Positions 1 to 12,800 of a stretch of 64,000 bases of DNA are shown one piece after another. Position numbers and translations under genes: made by a program. Under the pieces are notes generated by a model. It did not search any database. It was not told where the DNA came from and saw only the letters and a list, made by a program, of their open reading frames with translations. Source of the stretch: Diphasiastrum complanatum (lineage: Eukaryota > Streptophyta > Lycopodiopsida > Lycopodiales > Lycopodiaceae). Position 1 is the first letter of the stretch; every line of letters starts with the position of its first letter. The stretch is from assembly GCA_029204225.1 (NCBI GenBank), contig MU831838.1, forward strand, positions 1 through 64,000. The letters run 5' to 3'.

Positions 1-252
1 TCTAGCTTCTGTGCCGTCAACAACGTCCCATAGTTCTTTGGCTAATAGCATGACCTTCATTTTGAACTTCTAGAGATGATAGTTCTCTCCATCGAGCCTT
101 TCGATTAGAGAAGACGGATCCATTCTGGGTGAGCGAGATCGTTGGTAGTAACAACGATTTCAGAATATTGTTGGTTGCGTGCTTGCTAGAACGTTGTCTT
201 GATAGAAACAAGACTAATAATCCGCAATGAGGAGCAGATTACTAAGAAGCCC
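1..252 (-). pseudogene. 5' end of a Ty1/copia gag, cut by the window edge
   Basis: Read on the minus strand downstream of a primer-binding site, this stretch translates in pieces to the usual Copia Gag opening: a LDGENYHL.KFKMK stretch followed by LLAKELWDVVDGT. There is a stop where the conserved Trp before KFKMK should be, and the pieces are not all in one frame, so the copy looks dead. The rest of gag-pol lies outside the window to the left. Gag packages the element RNA in virus-like particles. The family call rests on these motifs and on the adjacent primer-binding site. Confidence 0.7.
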
Positions 253-264
253 GCTCTGATACCA
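253..264 (-). other. Copia primer-binding site (initiator-tRNA type)
   Basis: The plus strand reads GCTCTGATACCA, so the minus strand is TGGTATCAGAGC. This is the standard plant Copia primer-binding site complementary to initiator methionine tRNA. It lies directly beside the LTR that starts at 265, which fixes the element's orientation as minus. Confidence 0.8.
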
Positions 265-640
265 TGGTGAAAATCACGTGGGTTATGAGCGGAAGTTGGG
301 AGCGAGCCTAGATGCGTGGATCGGAAGCGCCCTCAGTTAGCAGCAAATAATTCAAATGAAGGATTCATACAAATGCGCAATAGAACAATAACAACAATAG
401 GACAAATCACACTTTGATTATCAAACAATGAGTTCAATTGCATGAAATTATAAACTTTAGTTTGTTGAGTTGTGATACATGCTGATACAAATAAATGAAA
501 ATCTAGACTTGGAATATCAGAAGAAGTTTTCTGATAAAGATTCTAAGTTTGATATACTATAAAACTATCTACAACTGAATTTTTTATAGTTATTACAATC
601 GTCTTTATGCCATAACTGCATGTACAAAGTTGGCGGAACA
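265..640 (-). repeat. 5' LTR of the Copia element at the left edge
   Basis: This sequence abuts the primer-binding site. On the plus strand it opens with TGGTGAAAATC and a plausible far end is GGCGGAACA at 640, giving TG...CA termini on the minus strand. The interior is AT-rich with a TATA-like stretch near 560. The outer boundary is a guess from terminal bases only, because the partner LTR lies outside the window. Confidence 0.5.
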
Positions 641-2360
641 TTATGTAAGTAGTTGGGTCGGATTTCTAGCCATAGTATTGAAAAATGACATAGGGTCGGA
701 TTCTATACAAAGGGTCAAGAAAATATATACTGGGTCGAAAGATATGCTAAGAGTCGATTTTTCCGGGGTTGGGAAGATTAGACCGACTTTGGGTAATTCT
801 GTAGATTTGAAATCAAAAGCTATCAAAGCTTTGTGGCTAGAAAACCTTAAGTTTCTTCACTAGGTTGCCATGGTGGATCCTAAGAGGAATATTCTCTCCT
901 CATGGGAGAGAATATATACTAGTGGAACACTCACCCATCCAGCTATTGGATTTTTTGATCCTTGTAGCTAGGAGCCTCTCCTCTCTTGCATTCATTCACC
1001 ATGGCATGGGGTGAAGTGGTTAGGGTATTGACTAGCCATTTCTTGTTGGTTGGGTGGTTTTGCTCCATAGGTGTTTTGGTTGCTTGCAACAGGATCTAGT
1101 CGGATCATCACTAGGCAATATGTAAAAACACCCATCCAACCATCGGTGTTTTCACCATCAAACAACACATTGTCTCAGTAATGCCCCACCAAATTTGGTC
1201 GACAACCCTTATAGCTGAACGATCGACAACTATCCCGCATCGACAGCTAACCACCCGTGTTTAACATCCGATTCGAGCAACATTTATGTATCAATGGTTA
1301 ACCTGTATAGTTCGAATATGTCACCCCGCACTCCACCTAATTAGGCGGCACTTTGTCTCATATGTCCTACGTGTAGATGACGCTAGGCCCGAACCGTGAG
1401 AATTGACCGTGCTTTCATCTTGAGGGTAGCAGCTTGTCGCATCAAGTCCCCCATTCTATCGACCACTCTGATAGTGGATGCACTTTTGCTTACACTATGG
1501 GCAACACCTTGCACAACGGTTCTACTGATAAATTCCAATAGTGGCCATTCTTATGAGACCCGCATAGTTGACCAGCCCAGTCAACTTTGATACTACATGT
1601 AGCACAAACATGCCAAAGGCTTTCAACACTTGTCGTCCCAAACCCAACTCGACATACAAGCAGCCAACTCACCAACAAAGATTAGACTTAACCAACTAGA
1701 AGTTCAGAAACCAACATTGAGAGCCAACATGGGCCACCATGACCAGATCGGGAGTCTCGATGTGGGTAACTGTCCTCCAAGCAAGCCGCCTGCGACGTAC
1801 ATCAAACCTTATAACTCGAAGCTTCTATTACAAATGCTCTATGTACATCATTCGTGATATTCGTTGCTTTGTCATAAACTTATCAATTTTTAATCTTTAC
1901 TACTTGCATAATATATCCCCATTGCAAAGGAGTAATCTAACCAATGCAAAAGCCTTGCATACTGAAATGTGATGTGTTATCTCTAAAGCTCATTTGTGAC
2001 AGTAAACCCTTTCGACGTGGAAGAAGATACAAGAGTATCAATTTCTATATATTTCAGTAGTTTATGGTAACTAAATGAATTGGCCATGACTGATTACTAC
2101 GCTATCTTTAAGTTTTACATTGGAAATGTGGATTGAATTTACTTTGAAGCTCAAATCTATCATAAACACTTTCTACAAGGCATTAAAAATAACTGTTTTC
2201 TTGATACAACAGGCCACCTCTCTGCATGCTCTTTCTCATGCTCTCTACACAAGCAGGTTTTTCTCTCAAAGAGTACAACGTGGGCAGCAAACATATCCTG
2301 TGAGCAGGCATTTAGATTAAGAAGATAAAATACGATTTAGGCCCTATATTATGCAACGGG
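641..2360. other. Intergenic DNA, nothing recognised
   Basis: Short open frames of up to about 77 codons occur here on both strands. None resembles a protein family I know and none carries plausible start context or splice structure. Parts of 1130-1800 are more GC-rich and could be old transposon sequence, but I cannot name it. Confidence 0.4.
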
Positions 2361-2363
2361 CTT

Positions 2364-2496
2364 AATTTCAGCCAAATGACAATTAGGTAATGAGAAGATA
2401 TAAACCACCTAGGACAAGGGTACCTTTAGAATTTCAGCCCAAATGACAATTAGGTAATGAGAAGATATAAACCCACCTAGGACAAGGGTACCCTAT
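2364..2496. repeat. Tandem duplication of about 66 bp in the eIF2-beta promoter
   Basis: Two near-identical copies lie at about 2364-2428 and 2430-2496. Both run from AATTTCAGC through GACAATTAGGTAATGAG to CACCTAGGACAAGGGTACC. They differ by single-base insertions or deletions. The second copy ends in the TATAAAA at 2494, so the duplication lies immediately upstream of the presumed core promoter. Confidence 0.85.
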
Positions 2497-2500
2497 AAAA
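2494..2500 (+). promoter_or_regulatory. Candidate TATA box of the eIF2-beta gene
   Basis: The sequence TATAAAA stands in a GGGTACCC-TATAAAA context about 1.3 kb upstream of the start codon and 350 bp upstream of a plausible 5'UTR donor site. GGGCTTAA and AAGCCCGCC stretches at about 2358 and 2560 resemble the AAGCCC/GGGCTT motifs seen near translation-machinery genes in plants. No transcript data support a start site here. Confidence 0.4.
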
Positions 2501-2529
2501 ACGAAAATGGCCTTTTAAAGGGCAGCAAC

Positions 2530-3804
2530 CCCCTATCTTAGTGGCACTTTACGATTTTAAGCCCGCCATCGTTGGATAGTTTCAAGATCATTTAGATCTT
2601 TGTCACGTGTTTATTGTAAAAAATTTCACAGGATTCCCAATGGCAGTCTGACCGCGTGTCTAACATCCAACTGAGCGGCGTAAAACCAGATGGTGCTTAA
2701 TGGCTCCTTCGCATGCCTTCTCTCAGGGTTTCCCACAGAGGAAGAAAAATAAGCAGAGAAAAGAAGAGGAAGGATCGCCATCGAAGGCGTCTTGACTGGT
2801 TTTTTCTTTGCGCATTTATGTCGATTGATCGCAACCTAACTTTATCAGGTACTATTTGCGGCTTTCCTGCTTTCAATCTCACATCTGTTGATCCATTTAT
2901 TCTGAAAATGCGTTTCTTAGGGTTGGGTTTTGTGCCCTACTTTGCTTTTGTGCACTCATGGAAAACCTTTTTTACGCCCCCATATGATTCTCATTAGCGT
3001 TCAAACTAGGTCGTCCTTCTTTTGGCAATAGACTGGTTTGTTGTCATGTAATGCTTCAGTGCTTTCTTAATGTTCTCTGATATCAGGCGCAACAGGGTTT
3101 CATTGTCTGTAAGGAATCGCTTTCATTAGAATTTACTGTTCGTGCACCCGCCTAGTGTTTCAAGTTTTTGTAAGTGGAAACTTTGGTTGTGCTGTATTAA
3201 TTTCTGCCACTTTTGAATCGCATTGTTAGCAATCAAAACTCGTCTTGAATGAGGTTCCCTAGAACCTGCACAACAACTTTTTCAACCCCACATTTTTCGA
3301 ATTTTTCTCGAAAGATTACTACAATGATGTCGGAAATCTTAGTTTACTCATACATGAAAAAAATTGCCACAAAATAATAAATTGCAGCCTGCTACTCCCA
3401 GGCCTATATTCCCAAGGTTTCCATTGAATAATCCTTCTAGATTCTCCTCAAGCTCGTTTATTGAGACTTCTGTGACGGACAAGGTTTCACTTGTACGATA
3501 ATAATTTTGGCATCGATCCTGCTCTTAGTTTACTCTCCAAGTTTTAGTTATCAATTGCAATCTACATCAAGATATGTGTTCAACTGTGGCTTTTATTATT
3601 GGTCATGTGCCCTGGAACATTTATTTCCAATCACCCTACAAAAATTGTATATTGAAGGCTCTCAGAAAAAGGACAAAACCTTCGAAACGTTGAAACGTGT
3701 TTTTGGTTGCTTTTGTGGTTTGAGAAAAGTGCTTTCACTGTAAGCAGCATTGATATTTCTCTTTGACAATTTTTGAGTTGTTTCTAGATTGCTAGTACAC
3801 AGTC
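2530..3804 (+). other. Probable 5'UTR exon and 5'UTR intron of the eIF2-beta gene
   Basis: A leader exon with the CTCTCAGGGTTTCC motif near 2720 appears to end at a donor TATCAG|GTACTA (intron from 2849). An acceptor at GATTGCTAG (3795) leaves ten untranslated bases before the ATG at 3805. The sequence between is T-rich and full of stops, as expected for an intron. An alternative donor exists near 3108 (CTGTAAGG). This is inferred from splice signals alone. Confidence 0.4.
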
Positions 3805-6800
3805 ATGGCGGAGGAACAGCTTGATGATACGGTGCTTGAATTAAAAGAGGCATCTAGGGAGGAGTTGGGTGGTGAGGTAAGAAACTCTACATACTACTAT
3901 GTACCCTTAATTTTTATTGTCCTTCCACAGTTTGTGACTGCTGCTCAATAGGTTACATTACGTTACATTACTTTGAAGTATTACAAGTTTTAAAGAATAG
4001 GCTTATGCTTTTTTATTGTTGTTTGATTATATTGAAAGTTATGCATAAACTGTTGATTATGCTTGTTGTTTCATTTTAGATTGGTTCGTTTGACCCAACA
4101 AAAAAGAAGAAGAAGAAAAAAGTTCGTGTACAAGAGGATGAAGAACCAGAGGCAATCGAAAGAGTAACTGAGAATATAGAGAACTTGTCAGGTGAGGTAC
4201 TTAGACTTCTTTATTCAGTGGTGATGACATGAACAGAGATTATATTCTTGAATTGTGACCTTTCTCTGTTGAATAATACTAAGAAGTGGACTGAAATCGT
4301 TTCTTTGTAAGTCTGAATTATCTAATTTTTCATGTGTACTTGGAGATTGTAGCATTAGCTGAAGAATGCTTAATATTGAATAGAGGTCTGTGTTTTGTTG
4401 TTGATTCACGGCCTTTTGTGTATGCAGTTGCAGATGGAATTGATTCAACTTTTGCTGGACTGAAAAAGAAGAAGAAGAAAAAGCCCGTGAGTGTTCATAA
4501 GCATAGGTTGAAAAAAATATGTTTATCCATATCCACTTGGTGAAATGCAATCGTAGCTTTTGTCAAACCGATCGGTAGTGGAGTATAAGTTTGAAGTCAA
4601 ATTGGTAGTTCGTCAAAACTTTTCTCAACTTTATTGCAAAAAAGAAAGTTTTTTTGTCATGTACATGTATTGGAGGAAGTTCCATCTAAAGAACCAACTG
4701 GCAACTAACTGATTGAAACTCCTGGTTGAGGACAACCTCCTCAGAAGTGTATCATTGCAACTTGCTCTTGGCAAGAGCCCACTGTTGAGAATGTAGGGAA
4801 TGCCAAAGAATCTAGGGTAGCCATCTGGGCCAACGAAGTATAACAAGTGACATGACGATCGTAACTACTATCCGCTCATAACCTATTCTAATGTGGATAG
4901 GAAGGGAGGCGAAATGTAGTATGCTTAACATTAAAAAATAACCGATATTGATACAGGGTAGTTGCCTGGCGGCTGGCCAACATAAAAGAGAATCAGCTTA
5001 TGAGGAAACATCAAAAACATAATAGCTTAACCACCACATTTAAGCACTGAAATTAGTATGCTATTTGCTCGCAACATAAATATTCTCAAATGTAGTCAGG
5101 TTAATGACTTGGCTGATACATGTAACCAAAAGCACCGAAAGAGAAAAGGAAGGCCTGCTAGGCCAACATAATGTTCTAAGTTGGGAACGACGAAGAGGCC
5201 ATACCCTACTCATTTGCTTATGTTAAAGTCAGGTGTAATGACATCAGGAAGGTGAGGACACTCTTCACGTGTACACTTTCTTAGAGTTGCCTCTGAGTTT
5301 GTATTAGGAGTGTAAACTGGTGGAAGGAGCTTCAACCTATCTATGCTTAGATTCCGGCCTGCAGTAGGAATGATCTCGTACACGACAGTAAGGAGACATT
5401 TTAAAATTGGAAAAAAGTGCTACGGAGTACTAAAAGCTAATACAAAAGTAGAAAAAGTTGGAAAAAGATCAGGTTGAGAGCTGAAAAAACAAAACAAAAA
5501 GAACAAATGAGGTTGTAGCTAGGCTAAAAAGCAACTGCAATTTAAAAAATACATCAGGATTAAGCACAAGGGAGTGTATAAATCTCTCCATTACAGCTAA
5601 AAAAAAGTAAATACATAAGTGCTCTTCTGACTCCTCACCCATGCTACATAAGCGACAAAGCCTATCCTCCCGTGACATGTCCTAAAAGAGTTTTTTCTCC
5701 ACATATAACTAATGAGAAGTGACTATGATCTGTCCCAAGGTAAATTTGAAGCTATGTGATTATGCAAAGTCTAGGTACCGGAGTAGCCTTAGCTCTCCAG
5801 CAGCATCCAACTCCAGGAAATGAGTATGGTAGAAGTGGAGCTTGACCCCCAAGGCTCCTGCCAAACTCTCTAGATCATGGATGTATGCATGATATATGAA
5901 CTTCTTGATGTACTGAGGGGTCCTTCAAGAAAATGGGATACGGAAATGCTGAATGTTTGGCGAGAGCCTTGGGAGTACCACGATGGATGATGACACTATC
6001 ATATATCTAGCGTGAGGATGTGAGCGCCAAATATGGACATCTTGTATGTAAGTGATAAGCCAGAAGATAGCTTCAATCTCATTTGAGGGACACACCGGTG
6101 GTTAGGGTAACAGGTTGTCCCACAAAGATTAGCCATAAAGTCCCCAATCATGATAGCATGGTTGTTCTCATGTTTCATAGGGTCACCTTTCTTATAAATG
6201 GGTGCATGATGGTGGTGCATAAGGAGGATCCAAAGATGGAGGTCGGAGACGACAACTTTGTTAAGGGGGGTGGATAGTATACGGGATAGGCTGCCCGTGG
6301 CATGTATGAGAAGTTTGGATTCTAGGTCCTTGATGTCATGTGCCTGATTGGTTCTCAATTTATAAATGGCTGCATGTACCAACTTAAAAGTGAAGAAAGT
6401 GAACTTGAAGCTCAAAGTGAAATGATGATGGGGGAGTTGTTATGTATGGTGTAAAGGGTAGTGGCAAATTCTGACCATGTTTCAAGGTTTGTTAGTAGTG
6501 GAGGAGGGGCACGGGGAGAAACTCACGCTATCGTGCACCTAAAGAAGAGTCTTCTACCTTCTCTTTCTTCGTAGGTCCTTTTCTTAGTACGGAGCATGTT
6601 GCGATATTGACATTGGGCATTGTGAAGAAGATGGCAAGTAAATCTATGGGTATGAATAACTTGACGGTGGAGTTGTCAGCATTCTGCATCATATCAAGGC
6701 TCCCTCTTTAGGAAATGGGGATGGTAGCAATCAAGCTTGATCCCCAGCAGACCCTGTCATACTCTTTGGATGTACGTATGACATGTGAACCTCTTGATGT

Positions 6801-9800
6801 TCTGATGGGTCTTCTGAGGAAGATGGGATATGGAAATGCCAAATGTCCTGATCATAGATCTGGCAAGAGGATGTGTGCGCCAAATCTGGATTTATCTCCC
6901 TGTCTGCAAACTCCTGGTGTGGAACAAACGACTTAACCTGTATCATATGTGACAATTGTAATCGTGTGATATTAGCCTAGTCTGCTTATGCGAGTATTGT
7001 GGACCAAATCTTCGTTGCGTATGTGGTTGTAGGAGTGACTAGAGCCTTAAACAATTGGCACTTACTCTGGGCATCCTGCATATGTTGCTTGAAACAAACC
7101 TTGCCAAGCATGACCCGTTCCAAGTCTTGCTTTTGTAGGAATTCTGTTAGCAACTTTTGTCACGTTCCTTAGTTATCATGGGGCTCTCATTTCCAAAGTG
7201 GGAAAGTTTTCTAGAGTATGCACAAAATCAGTAAAGCATCGTAGTTGTTTCTTTGATTTGCAAGAGATTATTTGCAGCAGCTGAACTGAAGCTTACAGCA
7301 AGCAGTTCTTTTAAAAGTCTGAATGATAACTTTAGACAACTTCCAATCCACTCTGCACAGATGTTTATTTTGTCATGCGTATCATCTTTCAATCCGTAAG
7401 GTTCTTGCATGTTGTTTTGGGGAGTTGAAGACATAATGGACTAGTTAACAGTGATTATTTTCATGTGGTGCTCGTACGTAACTATTTCATGGATCTGTGG
7501 GTTGCAGATTGAAAAGGTCGAAATGTTTTCTTTAATACGATTTTAATGGTTGGGAATGGGGGGAATATTTCTTTTGCAGAGTTTGGATCATTTTTTGAAC
7601 TGTTGACATGTATAATTTTTTTGTTGGTATTGCAGTCTGAAAATGAAGTGATTGAAGAAGAGAATGGAGATGCTGTTCCAGAATCTAACGGTATGATAAT
7701 TTTTATGGTTCATTGGAGAAATTGATGAATTGCCAGATTTAGGGTGGTTGGTAGTATGTGCTAAGTAATAGTTTTTTGAACAAAGAGGGCCAACTTGGTT
7801 TTTGCATAGACGTGGAAAAGCTAATGTGAGCAAATCTTTATACATGCAACTTTAACCTACTCTCTGGTGCTGTAATGTTATGTGGCATGTCGTAGCGCAT
7901 CATCTTTGCTATGCATGATGGAATTGATGGTCCAAGGCTTCTTGGGTGGATTCCATAAAGTTCAAAATTGCATGCCTTTTGTATGATGTACACATATCAT
8001 CCTAGACCTAAAATTGAGGAATTTATATTAGGAGTGGTGGTATATTTTCAAGTTGTCTCAAGCTTGAACATTTGTTATTCTTGTTGCATATTTATCAATG
8101 GCACATGCCACAGCCGGCAGTTAAGAATAGTCAAGTAGGACTCCATTGAGACCTCATTAATTACAATTGGACATCTAAAGTTCATTGAATGATTGTTCGG
8201 CTCAAAGGAACTTCCTAGAAGGAGCTATGGAGGTGGGCGACCAACCTAATATGGTTTATCCTAATTTAAGAATATAAATACCTTTGAATCGATCCTTATT
8301 TGCTACTGATTATTTAGATTCTGAGCTTCTTCGATTAAGAACTTGAAGGTCAGCCATCTTGTCAGGAGGGCGTTCAAGGTGATCTATAATTGTATGTTCT
8401 TGATATCTTCGTAGGAGAATGTTGGACTATTGCTATTCAATCTTTTCAGTGGTCGTGCTATCTTGTGGACGTGTTCATAATTTGGTACCAAGCACTTTTC
8501 AAGAATGGATTAAGTTAGAATGTAATGTTTATTTTCTATCGTTATGTACCTCCATGGAATTTGCTACATTTGCTTTACTTTGCTCAAAGTTACATTTTGA
8601 TAAAAGTCGAAAGTAGGTCAAGGTAGGACCTACTACCTACATTTAAGGAGTCAGCTTGTAGGTCGGTGGTGCCCTAGGCTGTTCAGGGAGGGCTAGTGGC
8701 CACCATGAAGATGCTTAGGAATTGACGAGTCAGTGTCAAATCAGACTAATCAGCTTGTCGAATGTTCTAGCTGTGAGCAGGCTACCACCCATATATTCTA
8801 AGGAGCTTATTCAACTACTGTACTTTTATATTGTGATTCTAAATTAAATTTTGCTTTCAACATGTGATCAATTCAAGTGTTAGTTCGTTGTATAATCATA
8901 TTAACTGTGAGGCCTAAGTAGCATTTATCAAAGCTGCTTGTGTTTTAACAAGGCTTGTGCCTCTAGACTTTTCTTTTACTGATTGAGAGATGAGCGAATC
9001 CCTCTTTCTCTATGTAGTCTGGTGAGTAAATCCCTGCCATACTTAGTTTCGGAGAAAGAAAATTCTAGCACATCCATTTGTGTTGGTGATTAGAGTTTCT
9101 TCAGCCAATTTTGCATGTACCTCCAATGTGCAGTATGTTCTACTTTCTCTCCCCAAGCCATATTTGAGATCAGAGTGTGTCAAATCGAAGAGCATAGATG
9201 GCCATTTCACCTATACATTGGGGGTTAATTGGGAAGCGAGAAACATCCTTCCTTTGAAGAGTTTTGCTAGTGCAAGAGCCAGATTCTGGTGGCACTGGAA
9301 GATTACAGGGTGGATGCATTTAGTAGAAAAACATAGGAGTTGTTGCGAAGTATTGATAGCCAAAGCAACATCTCATTCTCATTGACTCCTGAAAGCAAGG
9401 TATTCATAACTATTGTGGGAGATATTGACATTTGAACTTCGAGTGTAGAAAGAAATAATCTGATCAAAAGTTGTAGACTTCTAGAAAGGAGACACGTTAC
9501 TATGTTGAGAAAGTCACTGGTGAGGAGAAGGATGAAAAACAAATCGATTCGTTTTCTGCTACTTCGATTGCATATGAATCAGTGAGAGGATGTATATAGA
9601 TCAAAGAGCATAAATACTTATGACTCTGCATAAGACCTGATGCTTAAAATATGTGGAAATTTATGATGGCCAAAAAGTTTGTTTGTGTGATAATGGTACT
9701 CGTAATGCTAAAGGATATATTCAAGATGTTTTGTACGTGCTTGAGCTTATTAAAGATCTGTTGTCAATGGTTGCTATTGCTGAACAGAGAGTGAACAGTG

Positions 9801-12800
9801 TGATAATCCCATAGTCGAAGTGCCTTGTCAAAGACATTTTTTGTGATTATGAAGTTTCGGCTAACAGAGCAAAAGAAGGAAGCTTGTATAGAACTGCATC
9901 GTTCAGCTCCTAATCAATATGCACTCGGACATCTGAGGAGTCTCAAGGAAGACGTTGCACAATGGAAATTTGAATTTTTTAGAGTCTATAAGTCTTGAAG
10001 GAACATATTATGGTTGTTCGATTGCTTGCCTTAAAAGTTGGCAGTAGTGTATGTGAAGCACGTGTGATGGGTAAGCATTATAGGCAAAAATTGTGAAAGG
10101 AGGGAGGGACTATAAGGGCAAAAGATGTATGTACTTGAGTTAATTCAATCAAATGTATGTGGACCACCCCAGGCTAGGTTCGAAGGAAGGGTCACATTAC
10201 TTCATGGCCTTTTTTGATGTTTTTGCTAGAAAAGTATGGTGTCTACTATTTGAAGCAGAAAGTTAAAGCTTTTAACACTTGAAGAACTTCAAGTCCATAG
10301 TAGAATATCAAGGTGTTAAGATCTAATAACGGAGGCAAATTCTTGTCAGACAAATTTCTTGGGTATTGCGAATATAATGATCTTTGTTTATGCATGTTGG
10401 TTCGCATAACCTAACATCCATAAAACAAAAATAGTCATCCAAACTAAAAAAAAAAAAAAAACAATTGTAGCATGTGCAAGACACATGCTCAAAACAAAGA
10501 GATTGTCTTATCCAAATCTATGAATATTGCAGTATATTGATTAATGGGATGCCAACTAAAGTGACAGAAGACGAAACACTTGAAGAAGCATACATGGGAG
10601 TTACACCTAACATTGCACATTTAAGTGTTTTCTGTTGCAGATTCTATGCACATATTTGAAATAGTAAGAGATAGACATGGGGATGTAGTGATAAAGAAAA
10701 GGCATATAGGTTATGTGGCATAGAAGCTAAGAAGCTTATAATGACCAGAGACGAGACATGTGTTGAAGAAACATCATTAAAGGTTCAAATGAACCATTAT
10801 CATAGATCCTGGAACTCATTCATATTCTCTTGAATATTTTTTTCTTTCTTCAATCGCTACAGTCTCTCTCGAGTATTTTCCACCATCATTGATTGCTCCC
10901 GTTTATTGTAATATAGCCCAAACTTCAAAGTATGCCAAGTTACGGGTGTGCTCGGGAGTAGTTGTTCTTGCTCCCACTATTGGAACCGGATTAAGGCGGT
11001 GTTGCTTAAGAACATGCATTCAATGTGGGCTTCTTGTTTGGATCTTAATGCCAAATTGAGTTGAGATTGTCATGCTAGATGGTACATCCATCCTTTCAAC
11101 CCTCTTGGACCTCAGTTTTTGACTACCATTTTATGCTTGCTAAGACCTTGTTCTCCAACTTAGTATTATCGCACATTGATTGTTCTTATAGGTTTTGCCT
11201 TCACTTCTCACTTCCTATTTGTGAAATTCATTCCTTCTCCATTCCTCTTAATAATTGGTGTTGTTCCACCATTGTTGTCTTTAAGATAGAGTTGCAGGTT
11301 CCGTTTTGGAACATGATCCGGGAAATCCAATTAGGGTTTTCCAGAACGCAATTTTTTTTCTTTTTTGGTGCCAATATGGGTATCAGATTAAAGGTGTTTT
11401 CAAGAGCAATTCACTTATCTAGTTTGCTCGGAGTTCTAAGAGGAGTGCGGTCCAATTTTGGGCCATTAAGTGATTCTTTATTGAACATCTCTATTTCTGT
11501 ATTATGTGTTATGAATTCACATGGAACCATATTAAATGGCAGCAAACCGACAACAATTATGAAGCATAAGCACCCATCTCAGAAGCATAAGCATAAGCAT
11601 CCCTTTGAACGGTCGTATGTGTGTGAGTTCGCTGTGTCGGGAGTCTCTAATCTTCTTTCATATGCCATTTGTAACAAAATTATAGTTGTTTCAACTCCAA
11701 TCTTGGATTGTAATCATTTCATCATGTCCACCATCCAAGTTTAGTTAGTATTAAACTATCAAAAAGAAAATTGGGCATTAGTCTTTTTTCCACAAAAAAA
11801 TAAAAAATAAAATTTCGCGATCCTTGTCGCAGATCGTTGACGTTCCGGAACGCTTTTGCAGTGGATCGCGATCCGCTGCAACTTTGCTTTAAGGAAAATA
11901 GTTCCATTCAAATTCACAACCAAGGTGTTCTTGCAATTAGTGAAAACTAGCAATACCGATGAGCTCAAATAAAAAATGATATGCACTAGCACATGGAGAG
12001 GCCTTGATTAATCGAGTATGTCTGATACCTTGTAACGACCTAGCGCATAAACTACCCACAAAAAACTCAATGTTTTTTATATATAAAGAACAAGAAAATA
12101 TACGATGATTACTCTCCAACCATCCATAGGTACGTACAATCCATGCCTCTTCACATAGATATATGCCTCTTCACAATCCATAGATACATGTATTTCATTT
12201 TGTCACACATGATCTTATGGTCACATGTACGAACTTTATTGGCAATTCATGCACATGCGTGATGTATATAGTCTCATGGACAAATGATAAATTGACATCT
12301 ATGACTACCGAAGTCACAGGCATGGCATGTATGATCACATGCATTCATGTGCATGCCCCCTTATATATAGGAGAGTTAGATGATTGTTGGGAATCATTAC
12401 GAGAATCAAGGAGGCCTACCAACTTAAAACGGGTCCCTACACCTAGAATCACAAACTAATGGTTTTCTTTTTGGACACCACCCACGTGTGGCCAAGGTTT
12501 GGACACCACTCATGTGTGGCCGAGATTTGACCTTGGTCAATACCTCACCAACCACCACACCACACATGGGCGGATACTAATGGTTATTTTTGGGTAATTT
12601 GATCCCGAACCCATTGGAAACTGTGTGTCCCTTTAAGTTTCTACTGCTTAATAATAATTTAACTTGGTTATTATGTGCGAAAAGGCCGAGAATGCCCTAA
12701 ATTGTAGAATGACAATAGGTGAAATAACTTGGGGTGTTACAAACATTGAGGAATGTTTCTCTTTGGGGGTGAAAGCTAAGAATTGGTGAATATAATGTAT

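Noticed and set aside
11079-11744. 221-codon open frame on the plus strand inside eIF2-beta intron 4
   Set aside because: No recognisable domain, AT-rich composition, an odd poly-Phe run, and a position inside a spliced intron among decayed transposons. It is most likely a chance frame.
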